A stretch of DNA of 64,000 nt from Sweltsa coloradensis (GCA_024449915.1 JAMZAV010001748.1:62001-126000), one strand, 5' to 3'; shown: positions 46,814-58,871, counted from the stretch's first letter. A program made the numbers and translations. Notes: generated by a model not told the origin, from the sequence alone.

Positions 46814-46839
46814 GCCCTATTATTCATTTTAGTTGTAAC

Positions 46840-47561
46840 TAGGGTTGCCAGATCAGGGAAACTGAAATACGAGACAGTACTTTTGCAAGATGGAAGTGGG
46901 AGCTGGGAAAGCCCCAGCCGGCGGAGGCGAAAAACTTTTGGGGTTTAGATTTTCGGGGATGTTAAAATGCATTTGAGAGTGATTCTGTGAAAATTTTAAA
47001 GCAATATAGGTACTGAAAGAAATAGGGAGCTAATCAGATTAGTGTTTTTTTTTTTTAATGAAGTTGCTTCCCATTTTTTTCATGTCGGCCTAAGTAGGCC
47101 TACATGGCCGAGACCGTTTTTTTTTTTTTTGGGGGGGGGGGGGTCGTCGCAGCTCCATCATTCATTTGTAATGTTTATCACTGTCTTTCACTTACTCGCC
47201 GAGTTCGATTGCGATCGTAGCTCATCGCATGGTTTGGTTATTGTTATTACAATACTCTCCTATAGTTATCACACGCACGCCAAGCCCGAGGTTGAGAATA
47301 TTGGGTTACGGCCAGAGTGACTCGCTACAATGACTCACCGCGCATCTTTGCCCACCACCAGCAGCGGCAAACTGGTCAGGCACCAACTGATAGGCCGCGG
47401 GGAAGGGATTGGTAACTATATGCCCGCGCTTTTTTTTGAAAAAGCTGTGCACTTTATTCTAAATACGTGATATACTGATCAATGGGTTACAGCATACGGG
47501 ACGCGGGAAACACCCATCAAATACGGGATTCCCGGGTAATACGGGACACCTGGCAACCCTA
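46840..47561. mobile_element. hAT MITE family E, copy 2, in zinc-finger exon
   Basis: The ends are TAGGGTTGCCAGA-like and CTGGCAACCCTA. GTTGTAAC flanks both sides exactly (46832-46839, 47562-47569), and this target is the TTGTAACGAGTG segment that codes for the start of a zinc finger. The interior shares a GCCCCAGCCGGCGGAGGC string with the element at 41191. The element is 722 bp and non-coding. Confidence 0.9.
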
Positions 47562-47569
47562 GTTGTAAC

Positions 47570-47880
47570 GAGTGTCATAAGAAGTTCGCTTATTCATCAA
47601 ATTGTGCAAACCATAAGCAAACACACAGTGGACTTAAGCCTTATTCTTGTAACGAGTGGCATAAGAAGTTTGCTACTTCATCTTACCTTGCAAAGCATAA
47701 GCTAAGACACAGTGGACTTAAACCCTATTCTTGTAACGAGTGTAGTAAGGAGTTCACGACTTCATATTACCTTAGAGTACATAGGCTAAACACTCACAGT
47801 GGGTTAAGAGCCCATGCTTGTGATGTTTGACATAAGAGATTCATTGACCTCTCAAGCCTTGCAAATAATATAAATATCCA
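47570..47880 (+). pseudogene. Orphaned zinc fingers beyond the hAT insertion
   Basis: The sequence continues the array: CNECHKKFAYSSNCANHKQTH (core Leu replaced by Cys), CNEWHKKFATSSYLAKHKLRH (second zinc Cys replaced by Trp), CNECSKEFTTSYYLRVHRLN-TH (wider histidine spacing) and a last unit with a stop after CDV. Loss of zinc ligands and the stop show relaxed selection once the fingers were disconnected from the gene. HSGLKPY linkers tie them to 46101-46813. Confidence 0.75.
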
Positions 47881-48412
47881 ACTAAGTAGGTTGTAGCTAT
47901 AATATTGTCATGTTTGGGGTAGTTTCTACCCTTGTTACTGGTAATTTCACTGATTATTTCTTATGTCAAGTGATTTAGGCCTAGCTTAGTGGTTTCATTA
48001 TTTAAGAAGGTTCCACCTGTGGATTGTCGTTATTACTATCAAGAGTGAGTGTTGTGATTGCGATACAGAAAATGTGATGACATCGTAAAAATTGGACGAG
48101 AGCATAGATACTATTAATACCCCCGACGAGAGTTAAACAAGTCTGTTAGGCCCATTGTTGCTACCGTGTTTAAATTACAAAGAATGCAAACGTATCACAA
48201 ACATGTGTTGCTGGTAATTAGTAACGAGGTCGAAGGGAGAGATTCACTCTCTAGAACTTGAAGGCGACGGTGGGGACTTGTGATTGGTGTTCAGACATAG
48301 GGTAATCAAGAAGGGATCAGGGGAAGTAATAAGGTGAGCCACAAGAGGAGGGGGGATAGGCCAAAGTGTGTGTGAGGTCGGGGAGTGGAACTTTGAGAGC
48401 TAAAGGAGGAAC
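47881..48412. other. No gene seen
   Basis: This is sequence downstream of the zinc-finger remnants. I see no exon, repeat terminus or clear polyadenylation site. Confidence 0.3.
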
Positions 48413-48776
48413 CAGGGTGTCTACAAGACTGGAAAACCTGGAATTGTCAGGGAATTTAATAAATCTGGAAAAGTCAGGGAATTTTTTTTTCTGGAATTTC
48501 ACAAGAAATGTAAAAAAATCAATATTTTAGTAATTTTAATAACTTGTTTGTTGCTGAAAATAGAAATTATCAATTTAAAAAAATCAATTCTTAAATTATT
48601 TTGCCTTGTCCGGTGTTTAAAATTCCCCCTGAAATCGACATTGAATTTATTAACAATTTTAACTCCGTTAGAAAGCGCGGGAAAGCCAAATTTGCAGCCT
48701 GGAAAAATGTAATTTTCCGTCTGGAAAACCTGGAAAAGTCAGGGAATTTTGTAATGAAAAATTTGTGGACACCCTG
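48413..48776. mobile_element. hAT-like MITE (364 bp)
   Basis: CAGGGTGTCTACAA and TTGTGGACACCCTG form the ends, followed inward by CTGGAAAACCTGGAA and GTCAGGGAATTT on both sides. GGAAC flanks it at 48408-48412 and 48777-48781. The termini are hAT-like, but the visible duplication is 5 bp rather than 8. Confidence 0.75.
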
Positions 48777-49205
48777 GGAACATCAAGAGAGTGAGTTGGG
48801 AGTGCCTAGAGCTGGGTGAGACCGGGAGGCAGCCATTCCAAGAGGCAAAGAGAGGAAACCAGGTGACAACCTGTCAAGGGGTCGGAGCCAAGAAGTCGTT
48901 GCCGACATACCAGGGTCGAAAGGGAAGAGTGTAAGCCATGATTTCATTACAATAATGTCAATAGTCGGGGGACACAAACTCACATTCAATCAGGTAGAAT
49001 GCATAAGCTCAGCTGACGGGCAAGATTAGGTTGATTGTTATATGCAAGTGCACCTCCTTTTTGTTGAGACAATGGTTTTGATTGTGTTAACCCTCTCTGT
49101 ACATGTCCCAAAATCCACGCCATTTATACCTAGCGATTTCGGTCAAAGTTGGGGTGAGTAGGTAGACCAGTCGAGAAATCCAAATTTATGCTTAGAAATC
49201 AATGT

Positions 49206-50078
49206 TAGCGGCAAAATGTGAGACATTTGGGTACCGGGCTGATTTATAGGTAAAAACCCCAATAAATCCGAATTTGCCCGGTATCACCTCGGATTTTGGC
49301 CCGTTTGCCCAGAATCCAAGATGGCGTCCAACAAGGTGTAAAATCCGGATAAACCCATTAAAAGTACTATTTTTGTTCATTGAACACGCCAGTGGGGTTC
49401 ATTTTACGGTTTTAGGGGTCGCGGAGAACGATTGAAAGTGTGGCGTAAAATCCCCAGAAACGGAAGTACCATTTTCAAAATGGCGGCCACTTTGATGGAG
49501 AAAATTGGGTCCATTTTCCCCTTTGAGTAAATACCATTTTAAACGTGTGAGACATTGTGGTACCGGGCGGAATTATGGGTAATAAACCCTGCTGAATCTT
49601 AATCTGCCCGGTACCACCTCAGATTTTGACCCATTTGCCCGGAATTCAAGATGGTGTCCTACATGGTGTTGAAAAGCGCAGGAAAAGTCCTATTAATTTT
49701 GGGTAAACACTTGAGGAGGGTTCATTTTAAGGTTTTCGAGGTCAAGGAGAACGATGGAATGTGTTGCGGAAACGCAATAGAACCGGAAGTACCATTTTCA
49801 AAATGGCGGCCACGTTCATGTGGAAAAAACGGGTTTTTCCGTTTTTCGGGATAAATACCATTTCATGTATACGTAAAACCGTAAAATGAACCCCACTGAC
49901 GTGTTCAATGAACAAAAATAGTACTTTTAATGGGTTTATCCGAATTTTACACCTTGTTGGACGCCATCTTGGATTCTGGGCAAACGGGCCAAAATCCGAG
50001 GTGGTACCGGGCAAATTTGGATTTATTGGGGTTTTTTACTTATAAATCAGCCCGGTACCCAAATGTCTCACATTTTGT
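49206..50078. repeat. Three-unit tandem and inverted repeat
   Basis: Unit 1 (49206-49545) and unit 2 (49546-49870) are direct, about 330 bp each, sharing GTACCGGGC, TTTGCCC and CCATTTTCAAAATGGCGGCC. The first 205 bp of unit 1 recur inverted at 49874-50078, giving arms that could pair. TTAACCC at 49090 and GGGCTAA near 50176 might be decayed piggyBac ends enclosing it. Confidence 0.75.
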
Positions 50079-50703
50079 CTCTATAGTATTAAAAATCTTA
50101 AATTTTTTTACCAGTCTAATAGCTACGTACCCCAGAATAACAGTTACTTTGGTAAATTCCAACTACACCAAGGGCTAATCGAATCATCCCTTAACTTGAC
50201 ATGGTGGAGGTTTGCCAGGGTTGTATATGATAGTGCATTTGTATACAAGGTATAAAATGGGTGTGGGTTTTCGACAAACTGTTAGTCGTAAACGTTGGTT
50301 ATGTTTTATGGGCTATGTTGAGTGTTTATGTGCTTGAAACTCAGTTTGGTGTTATGTATTTGTATTTGATAAGCAAACATAATTGGTTATGTTCGTAAAA
50401 CATAAATCGTGTGTTAGATTAAATGTGGCAACATCGCACTGAGTGTCCGTGACTAAGTTCTTGTCGCCATTCGTGCTGGCTGAGTGAGTCTCAGATTTCA
50501 AGGCTGCCTTATCTTACGTGTGAGTGAATTATTTTTCTACTAGCCGAGATAAAGGCTTCTGCTACGAGCGTTTATGTTACTATGCGTCTCGTATCTAGGA
50601 ATATTAACTTGCCTTGGATGTTTATGTCTTTTACAGTTTGGACATAAAATAAAATTCTTTTGTGGTCATTTTTTCAATTTTTTGTAATTAAATAAAAAAC
50701 TCT

Positions 50704-50935
50704 TGTATTATATATTCTTATTACGTTTTCTAGTCAGGATGGTTTAGTTTACAAATAACGACGGATTACTTTTTTTAGTTGACTGTTTATTGATACAATG
50801 ACAATACAGTAAAGTGGGGGAGTCCTACTTTTTAGGTCCCACCAAAAAACTTAGAAATCTTCTACCTAGTACCAACCTAACAACATGATACATGTAGTTG
50901 TTGTTGTTGTCAGTTTCAAATACCTTTATATAACA
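50704..50935 (-). repeat. 3' LTR of gypsy element 2
   Basis: It begins TGTATTATATATTC and ends TATATAACA on the plus strand. It aligns with 55222-55450 nearly base for base. TCCCCTTTTC follows at 50936, which on the minus strand is the polypurine tract GAAAAGGGGA abutting the LTR start TGTTATATAAAGG. Confidence 0.85.
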
Positions 50936-51579
50936 TCCCCTTTTCAAAACTGAAACATTACTATTCAACAACATAATGGAAGTACAATTATTTGTTTTAC
51001 AATTCTAAAGATAGGGTTACAAGATAAATTGCTTCTTAAATTACAAACTATTTATAAGTCATAAATCATAATCAAAGTTGCTTAGCGCTGATATCTAACA
51101 GATAACGAGGCAGTTGTTTCTTTCGAGTTGGCCTAGTTATCGGTTGAGACAAAGGAGGTTCTAAAACTAAAGGATCAATGGGAAATCACTGGTTCTGGAA
51201 GGTGATTTGGTTCTTGGAACAACTCTTCCGGGAAGTGGCTGTGTTCTATGGGAGGAGGGTTTACAGACTGGTGCAAATCTCTTCGGTTCCTACGGAAATC
51301 TGCGTTGTTGGCCGTAGTAACGTGTACGACCTAGGCGATTCATGTATTCCCTTTACGATGGTTTTCTCCCATGTATCTCCACGTCTAATTCTGCAACTCT
51401 CTCCTATTTTTAGTTCTGGTAGAGGACGAGCCGATCTATCATAAAATTATTCTGACGACATTGTTTTAGACGAAGGGCGTCCGAAACCTGTGTTTCTACT
51501 CTAGGTTCTAATAGAGACTTGGATATCGGCAACTTTGTGCGAAGATTTCTGCTCATTAGCAATTGTGCTGGAGATCTGT

Positions 51580-52000
51580 TTATGTCCTTAACTGGATTTT
51601 GATCTGTATTCTAAGAGCTGTATAGATATCTGTCCCTTCTGCATGTGCTTTACGGAGCATTTTTTTTCCAATCTTAACTGCACTCTCTGCCATCCCATTA
51701 GATTGGGCATATGTTGGGCTTGATGTGATTATTTGGAAATCCCATTCTCTTGCAAATTGTTTGTATTCGTAGCTCATGAATGGCATATTGTCGGAAACTA
51801 CGCACTCTGGGATACCATTATGTGAGAACCATTTTCATATTTTGGATCACACTTACTGTTTTGCCTTCGCACTTAATGATTTCTAACCCTTTTGAATAGT
51901 AATCAATTATCGCCAGGAAATGTCACTCCATATACTCTAGGAAATCGGCAGCAATCTTCTGCCATGGCCGATCAGGAATTTTATGAGGAATAATGGCTCT
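51580..52000 (-). pseudogene. Integrase remnant of gypsy element 2
   Basis: On the minus strand PWQKIAADFLEY and FLAIIDYYSKGLEI near 51880-51970 carry the first catalytic Asp. VVSDN lies near 51790-51800 and AQSNGMAESAVKIGKKML (51580-51786) carries the catalytic Glu. Frameshifts separate the pieces. Confidence 0.75.
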
Positions 52001-52753
52001 TTTGGAGTTGTTTCTTTTGAAACTTCTCACAGAATCCAGCACTTGGACCCTGTGTCCTCGATTTGCTGGGTCATGCCAGGCCAATAAAGAATTCCTCGTG
52101 CTCTCGCCTTAACATTTTTCCATGCCCTGATGGCCCTCATGAATTGAATTTAACATTTTCTCACGCATTGTTTTGAGGTACAAGTAACTTATTTCCTACA
52201 AACACTAAACCTTCCGACACAGAGATCTGTTCCTGCAGTTTCCCAATAAGGCTTTACACCTGGTTCAACCTCGGAAACTCGTCTGGCCATCCTTCTGTGT
52301 GGTAGTGAATTTTTGCTGAAGGACTGTGTCAGCTAAAGTTCCCTTTTTGATTTTCCTCCCTCTTTGCAGGACTAATGGCTAAATGTTTTTCTACGTATTT
52401 TACAATGACGTAAGTTCTGGATCATCCAACCGGGTCCATTAGATAGGCCCTTGATAGTGTATCAGCCAAGAACAACTCTTTGCCAGGGACATACAACACT
52501 TTTTAATCATATCTAACAATTTTAAGCAAATTCGCTAAGCAAATGACACTAGATTTAGCTCCTTTTCACGATAACGACAAGTGGTTTATGATCAGTATGT
52601 ACATTTACGTTTCTACCGTACACGATTGGTGAATTTTTGTACACCGTAAACTATTCCAAGCATTTCCTTTTAAATTTGAGCTAATTTTTCTCTGCTGCGT
52701 GAGACTGCGAGATGCATATGCAATTGGAAGAGAATCTTGCATCAAGCATGCAC

Positions 52754-54105
52754 CTAACCCTCTTTCGAGGCATGGGTTTTTGTAAAACTAGGGTTTGGCT
52801 TGATCATAATATTGCAAACAGGTGCATTGCACAGTTTCTCTTTTAAACTAGCCAATGCTTTCTCATGTTGAGGCTGCCATTGCCAATCAACATCATTTTT
52901 AACAATTCCCTTAATGGGGCAGTGGTATGTGAAAGTTTGGGTACAAACTGAGCTACATACGTGACCATGCCTAGAAATGGGCGTAATCTTCCTTACTTTT
53001 TGGGGCGGGCATCTCAACCATTGCTCGAATTCTGTCCTTGTCGGGTTTTTGAGTCCTTCCGATGTTACCAGATGTCCTACGTATTTGACAGAGTCCACTC
53101 GTAGTTGCATCTTCTCCTTGTTGAACTTCACTCCATACTGCTTGGCTCTCTCTAGCACTGCAAGAAGTATCTGATCATGTTCCTCTACAGTTGTGCCTGC
53201 AATTATTAAGTCATCAAACCAATCCACACTCCCTGAATATCACCAAATATTTTCATGCCCTTTTCTTTTGGAATATTTCTGGTGCCGAGCTGACACCAAA
53301 TGGAACCCTTTTTTCAAAGCGATATCTACCGAAAGGGGTCTGAAAAGTACAGTAGTCAGCACTAGAATTGTTTAATTGTAATGCCAAAAACCGTCTTCCC
53401 ATGTCCAGTATTGTGAACACTTTTTTTTCCGTTCATACGAATCGCGACATCTTCGGCAGTCGGAAAATTTCAAAATGTTCCCGCTTAATCGCCATATTTA
53501 AATCTCTAGGATCAAGACAGAGGACGTAGACTCCATCTTGTTTCTCCACTATAACGAGACTACTGACCCAGTCAGGGAGGGTGATCTACTTGGATACGAC
53601 TCCCTTTTTTTTCAAGAGTGTTTAAGGTTTCTTTCAGTTTGGGTTGGAGCTGAAATGGGACCTTTCGAGGGGCATGAATAACAGGATCTCCTTATCGTTT
53701 AAAACCTGTTATGCTCACCTGGGATTTTCCCTAATCCTTCAAACAACTCACTGTATTGAGCTACAATACCCTCTTTAGTCTGAATCCACTGTCCAAGGTT
53801 TCTAGCTACATTAACCTTGTCCCTTTTCTAATAAGGGTTTAGTTTCTGACATCCTACTATGCCTAGCAATGGTTGTGACTCTATGTCAGCAACAATAAAA
53901 TCTAATTTCATAGGTTCATTGCTACCCTTGGTAACAAGCTAACTCTACTACACCTCTAGGCTTGATTCTATGTTCCCGAAGGTGACCAATATTGTGTTGG
54001 TATCTCTTACCTTGTTTTTAGAAAATAGGCCTAGGCTGTCAAAAATTTTACCTGGTAGACATTCACCTGAGCACCTGTATCTAGCTTGAAAGTTACATTT
54101 TTATC
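52754..54105 (-). pseudogene. Protease, reverse transcriptase and RNase H remnant
   Basis: Reading leftward on the minus strand, FKLDTGAQVNVY near 54070-54105 is the aspartic-protease active site. Around 53470-53600 there is VSSLVIVEKQDG and LDPRDLNMAIKREHF. WFDDLIIAG near 53200 corresponds to the catalytic x-x-D-D box. KFNKEKMQLRVDSVKYVGHL follows, and DVDWQWQPQHEKALASLKEK begins the RNase H region. The order and motifs are Ty3/gypsy. Stops occur between blocks. Confidence 0.8.
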
Positions 54106-54362
54106 ACACAGTTTTAATTAGTAAGCCACACATCCTTCTCAACTTGTGATACAGACTTTTTCTTCTAGTAAAGTGAACTACATACTCATTTTCTTCAAGT
54201 GGGCACTTCTTTAACCTGTTTAGGGTTAGGTTTCTTGTTGAAACACATTGAACTATAATGATTATTTTTATGACACACATAACACTCTTTACCAAAAGCA
54301 GGACAAGCCCTTGGTAGATGTTTATTACCGCAACTGCAACAGTCAAAAGCTTTGGTCCCAGT

Positions 54363-55033
54363 TTAGTTTTTGGTCGGTTCACTGTAGTATTTATCAGTTT
54401 TTTGGTTCGCTAGTACTGGCTGATTTTTTCTTAGGGTTGCGATTGCGCTTTGTTTCACAATGTTTATTTCACTTGGAACTAGGCCTACCTGTGGGTCTCG
54501 GAGCTGCTCGAGTTGTTGTTTTGATACCTCAGCCGCCCGGCAAATAGTGATGGGCTTTGTCCAAGGATAGGGCCCGTCTCGGAGTAACTTTTCTTGTAGC
54601 GAGAAATCCCGGATCCCAAACACGATTCTAGCTCGGAGTAGGTTGTCCAACTGATCTCCGAAATCACACGTGCCTGTTTGGTACGGAGTTCCGTCAAGAA
54701 GCTATCAAACGGCTGTCCTTCTTTCTGTTTTACATTGAAGAAATTAAAAATGTTCCATTATTATATTCACCTGCGGCAAGCAGTGTTCTTCGAATTTTCT
54801 TATACTACCCCGTACTTCTTCTTGTCTTCTGGGGTTTCAAAAACGAAGTTTGTTAAAAAAGGGTTGGCGTCGGGTCCAATTAAGTTTATCAACATAGCTA
54901 TTTTTCGAGGATCTGGCTTTGTATCCAAACCTGTGGCAGAGATGTAGGTCTCAAACTCTTGCCTCCAAGCCTTCCATTCTACACGTGGATTATCTTTAAT
55001 TCTCAACACGGGCGGAACACGAAACCCTTCCAT
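54363..55033 (-). pseudogene. gag remnant of gypsy element 2
   Basis: The minus-strand frame from 55033 begins MEGFRVPPVLRIKDNP and WKAWRQEFETYISATG, typical of a retrotransposon gag start. Frames at 54363-54697 continue it with ELESCLGSGIS-like shifted sequence. Near 54240-54340 a frame-shifted CYVCHKNNHY-type zinc knuckle can be read. Gag would form the particle shell. It is broken at several points. Confidence 0.7.
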
Positions 55034-55221
55034 TATTATTCTTGTAATATATAATGGTAGGCCTAGGCTAGGCTATGCGCGGAATGAATATTCACTCGTT
55101 TTTTATATTTTTTTCAACATGTGGTCGGCCCCGCCTAACCTCACTTTTTATAAAAACATTTTTATAATCGCGCTCTACGAGATAAACTTGTAAATAAACT
55201 TAAATCCCATTTTAAGACACC

Positions 55222-55450
55222 ATTATTATATATTCTTATTACTTTTCTAGTCAGGGTGGATTAGTTTACAAATACGACGGATTACATTTTTAGTTGACTG
55301 TTTATTGATACAATGACAATACAGTAAAGTGCGGGAGTCCTACTTTTTAGGTCCCACCAAACAACTTAGAAATCTTCTACTATACCAACCTAACAACATG
55401 GGTACATTTAGTTTTGTTGTTGTCAGTTTTTTAAATACCTTTATATAACA
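55222..55450 (-). repeat. 5' LTR of gypsy element 2
   Basis: It aligns with 50704-50935 with scattered substitutions and short indels. The accumulated differences indicate an old insertion. Confidence 0.85.
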
Positions 55451-55559
55451 TCTTGTCTCTATTTTTGTTTAAAAATGTACTGTTTTGACTGATAAAATTG
55501 AGTTTGTTTACGAGTGGGTTGCCGGATGACCGTACCCTCGGGGCCCTATAAAGAAGTCT

Positions 55560-56990
55560 TAACCAACCAAATAGAAGGAATGTTAACTTAACACCTCAAG
55601 AGAGATTATTAGAGTTTGCACGTAGCCAGCAATTACATCAGTCAAGATTGTTTATAGACCAAGCTAGACAGATTCCTTTACCGATCGAGAAATCTGATAG
55701 TGAGGACAGTGACAGTCTGTGAGTGACAGTTCTGATAGTGAAAGTTCTTACTCGCATCACCAGGGGTAGTAAAAGTAGTCGTTATCTTTTGACAATTAGT
55801 GACGGCACTGTGTCGGACCTTGGGCAATCAATTGTTTTTGTTGACTACTCCATGTCGAGTTTGATGCCAGAAAAATTCAGATACTTCAATTTCAATTTCA
55901 ATTTAGTTTAGTTTAGTTAGTAAATATATTTCAATTTTAGATATGGGAAAGTTGATGCGGAGCAGTGGATTACAGCTTATGACATGGCGGCTTCAATAAA
56001 TTGTTGTTTCGGTGAAAAGAAAGTCAAGAGTTTGTCATTGTTCTGGACAAGTTTGCAGTATCATTGGTATTTGTCTTGTGACGTCACGTTATCTGTAGGC
56101 GCCAGTTAGTGAGAGTGCAGGTCGTCCAGTATTGGAGTGGCCTCAAGTCAAAGCTCATTTTATTAAACCTGGGGTGTTAAAGAGAAGGATAGTCACCATG
56201 GGATGTTAGAAATGTTTGCAAGGGTTCAACGCGAAGGGAAACGGCAATTGAATTCGTTTATGAAAAGGATAATCGATTCGTTCATGCCAAAAAGATAGAA
56301 TAAAGTGGTTAATAGCAGGTTTGCGGCCAAAATTAGGAAAGTCATCAACATTTCACACCTTTGATGATTTGCCATCAGAACTTCGTCGATTAGAAGAATT
56401 GTGCTGATGAAAGAGTGGTAAAGTCTGAGGAAAATCATCTGGTTGTGGCAATAAGGACTAAAAATAAAGTCAAGGAAACAGAGGCTATAAACCCCCTGAA
56501 ACGGAGTTGTTAATGAATATGGTGGCAACTTTGTCACGTAGGATTCAGGACATTACAAGGGAGAGGAACACAGCAACACTGTGGTGTAGGGCAACAGGCT
56601 TCTTCTTCGGGTCCACAAAACACTAGTTTCAGTCAACATGGTGGTTATTTCCACAATTATCCTAAAATACAACCGGGGGCTATTCCTCCAGCTATTTTCT
56701 CAGCTATTCCATTACAACAGGGTAATTTTCAAGTTTAGTCAGATGGTTGGCATAATCAGGCTAGTTATGTTCCTAATAGGGGTGGTTGTATGAGATATTA
56801 TCAACAGTCCATTCAACATTCTTCTGGTAATCGCATTGTGTTTTTTTGGCCTATGGTCAGGTCATGGATTTAGAGATTGTCATCGGTTGAAAGCTTTGCA
56901 GGAAAGGGATGGAATAGAAAATGAATCTGAGAATCAGTCAAAAAAAAAATATCAATTGAAAATACATTGATTTTATCATAAATAACAAAG
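55560..56990 (+). pseudogene. Degenerate gag-like retroelement remnant
   Basis: Broken plus-strand frames include RKDRIKWLIAGLRPKLGK-like sequence followed by DDLPSELRRLEEL near 56290-56405, a pattern seen in retrotransposon gag. Near 56860 there is GHGFRDCHRLKALQERDG, resembling half of a zinc knuckle and its tail. Stops are frequent. It could belong to a Ty3/gypsy or DIRS-type element; no polymerase follows. Confidence 0.35.
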
Positions 56991-57122
56991 CTATAATGAA
57001 CAAACAAAGAGAACATTACACAAATGTTGGATCACATTATGCTACACTTTGTCAACAACATTCGATCCCAACACTAGCAATTAAGTCGTCGTAGTGCAAC
57101 TGACTAAATTTTCCTCTACAAA

Positions 57123-57593
57123 CTTCTCCATAACTTCATCGACACGGACCTACTTCAAGATATAAACTTTCACATCCATTCAAGAATTACAAGAAATTAC
57201 GTCCCCTTCAAAGAACCATGTGCTCGTATTGATGTTTTTAAATTTTCCCCCATCAATCGAATTCAAGACACCTACTACAAATTATTAGCCATTAATCCAG
57301 AAATTGACATCAACCACATGAAACTTCAATTATTTAAAGCAGCTGTTTATGCCAGTTTACCAAATGACTCATTTATAACTCTTGTCACCTTTTCACCAGT
57401 TTTGTATTTTATAATCTCATTTTTCTTTTGTTTTCTTATTTCATCTTGGACTTTCAGCCATTTTTTATATATAGTAGACGTACCTATACTTTTGTTATTC
57501 AAGTTTTTCTTGTTGTATTTTGTTGATTTTGAAGTACTTGTTCATGTATTTAATTATTTGTACAACGTGTTTGTATTTAAATTGTATTTTTAA
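57123..57593 (+). pseudogene. LINE ORF2 C-terminal fragment
   Basis: The open frame reads SRITRNYVPFKEPCARIDVF, then KFSPINRIQDTYYKLL, then EIDINHMKLQLFKAAVY. This R-x-x-x-F/Y-x-x-SP-x-x-R...D-I...L-x-x-F-K pattern is the usual C-terminal tail of Jockey-like non-LTR ORF2 proteins. No reverse transcriptase is visible upstream, so the element is truncated. After about 57380 the frame becomes hydrophobic low complexity and probably no longer represents the element. Confidence 0.5.
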
Positions 57594-57654
57594 TTGTTAA
57601 GTTTTAGTTACCCAACACTTGTGGAGTAATTCCTGTTGTTGGAGATTAATAACA

Positions 57655-58192
57655 AAAAAGGTCAAGTTTCCATAGTTACCGTACTTGTTAGTTGTTATAA
57701 CTTGTTTAAACCTGTAAAAAGCTTATATAAAAATCTTTATTTCTATGAATTCTGTCGAACTTTTTTTCAAATGGCTCTACATCACCATAATCCTAATGTC
57801 CATGTAAAAATATATGAACGTTGTAGCTCCACCCGTTTGGTCAGAATCGGCTCAAATATCACAAAAAGAACATATTCAAAATCGAAAAACAAAATCGTAA
57901 AAGTATGATTTCAATGAGAAACATTTCTTCGATTGTCCCTACAATCGTAACATAATCCAAGTTTAGTGACTTCAAACGTTCCCATAAAGTTTCATCAAAA
58001 TGAGTAGCCGTTTGCCCAGACGCGGTCGAAATATCACAAAAATATCGTAGGAAATCAAAGTTCAGAGATTTCGAAGGTCCTCTCCAATTTTTATAAAGAT
58101 CGCATATGCCGTTTGCGCGGTAGAGCGCGACCAAACAGAAGAAACACTAGATCTATTTTTTTTGTGGTGAAATTGAAGTCTTTGTTTTGCTC
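57655..58192 (-). mobile_element. Helentron-like copy, subtype ii, degraded
   Basis: The 5' end TTTTGAGCAAAACAAAGAC at 58192 is a mutated TTGGATGAGCGAAGC. The body matches other copies through TCAAGTTTCCATAGTTACC at 57660, where it is truncated before the hairpin. Confidence 0.55.
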
Positions 58193-58227
58193 AAAAGAGA
58201 TTTACATCTTGTTTTGTTGGATATACT

Positions 58228-58251
58228 TGTTGTTGTTGTTGTTGTTGTTGT
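58228..58251 (+). repeat. (GTT)n microsatellite
   Basis: Eight consecutive GTT/TTG trinucleotides are present. The long open frame across it (58187-58462) owes its length to this and neighbouring pyrimidine-rich sequence. Confidence 0.9.
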
Positions 58252-58689
58252 GAGCCTCCTCTGCTATCCACTGTTAGTCGGTAGCAGGTTTTTCTTTCCA
58301 TTCTCTCAATTTCCTCTTTTCCATATTATCCTTTTCATTCTTCCAGTTTTGTGGATTTCCTATCTTTTTGTTTCCTTGTCTGTTGGTTCTGTCTGTTGTG
58401 GGATGTATACCGTACTTTTGACGTTTGCCCATGTTATTCTCATCAATATCTCTTCATTGTAGCACAGCCTCATCTGTTTTCTTCTTCTCATATTCTTTAG
58501 GCCTATCCTCTTCCATCTACTGCTCACCGTCTTCCTCATCTCAAGCAGGTTCACCACACAGTTGCTTCAACCAGTTTTTGAATCCTATGACTTTGTTTCT
58601 TCTTGGCATTTATAAAGTAGATAGAGATATCATGCGGTGTCAAACGTGTCAAACCCTGCGCAATTTTTTTATTCGTTTAAATTACTGTG

Positions 58690-58871
58690 TTTAAATTTCC
58701 CCGCACAATTGCAGCGCTGCCAACAACCTCGAGTGGGTGATCAACTGAACCAGCTGTTGCGCCATCACGATTCTCGTTCTCGGCCGGCCGCCGCTTCCCT
58801 TGGCCGCTTTAATGGCCGCGGGTTGACATTTGTAATGTTTCACCGTGTGTTTTACACGATATAGCGTTAAA
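58690..58871 (+). promoter_or_regulatory. CpG-rich putative promoter
   Basis: This 180-bp patch is locally rich in CpG (for example CGGCCGGCCGCCGC and GGCCGCGGG) against AT-rich flanks. It lies immediately upstream of the candidate first exon at 58872, the arrangement expected of a TATA-less promoter and 5' untranslated region. No TATA box was identified. Confidence 0.45.

Larger units (their letters stand above)
50704..55450 (-). mobile_element. Ty3/gypsy retrotransposon, decayed (4.7 kb)
   Basis: Direct LTRs of about 230 bp flank gag, aspartic protease, reverse transcriptase/RNase H and integrase, in that order on the minus strand. A primer-binding-site-like TGGTGTCTTAAAATGGGA sits next to the 5' LTR (55205-55222). 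Many frameshifts and stops make it inactive. No clear target duplication was found. Confidence 0.85.

Noticed and set aside
49087..50180. piggyBac element enclosing the inverted repeat
   Set aside because: TTAACCC and GGGCTAA are suggestive but the inner termini are not complementary beyond a few bases.
58187..58462. 91-codon hydrophobic frame
   Set aside because: It is driven by GTT repeats and pyrimidine-rich DNA, with no conserved pattern.
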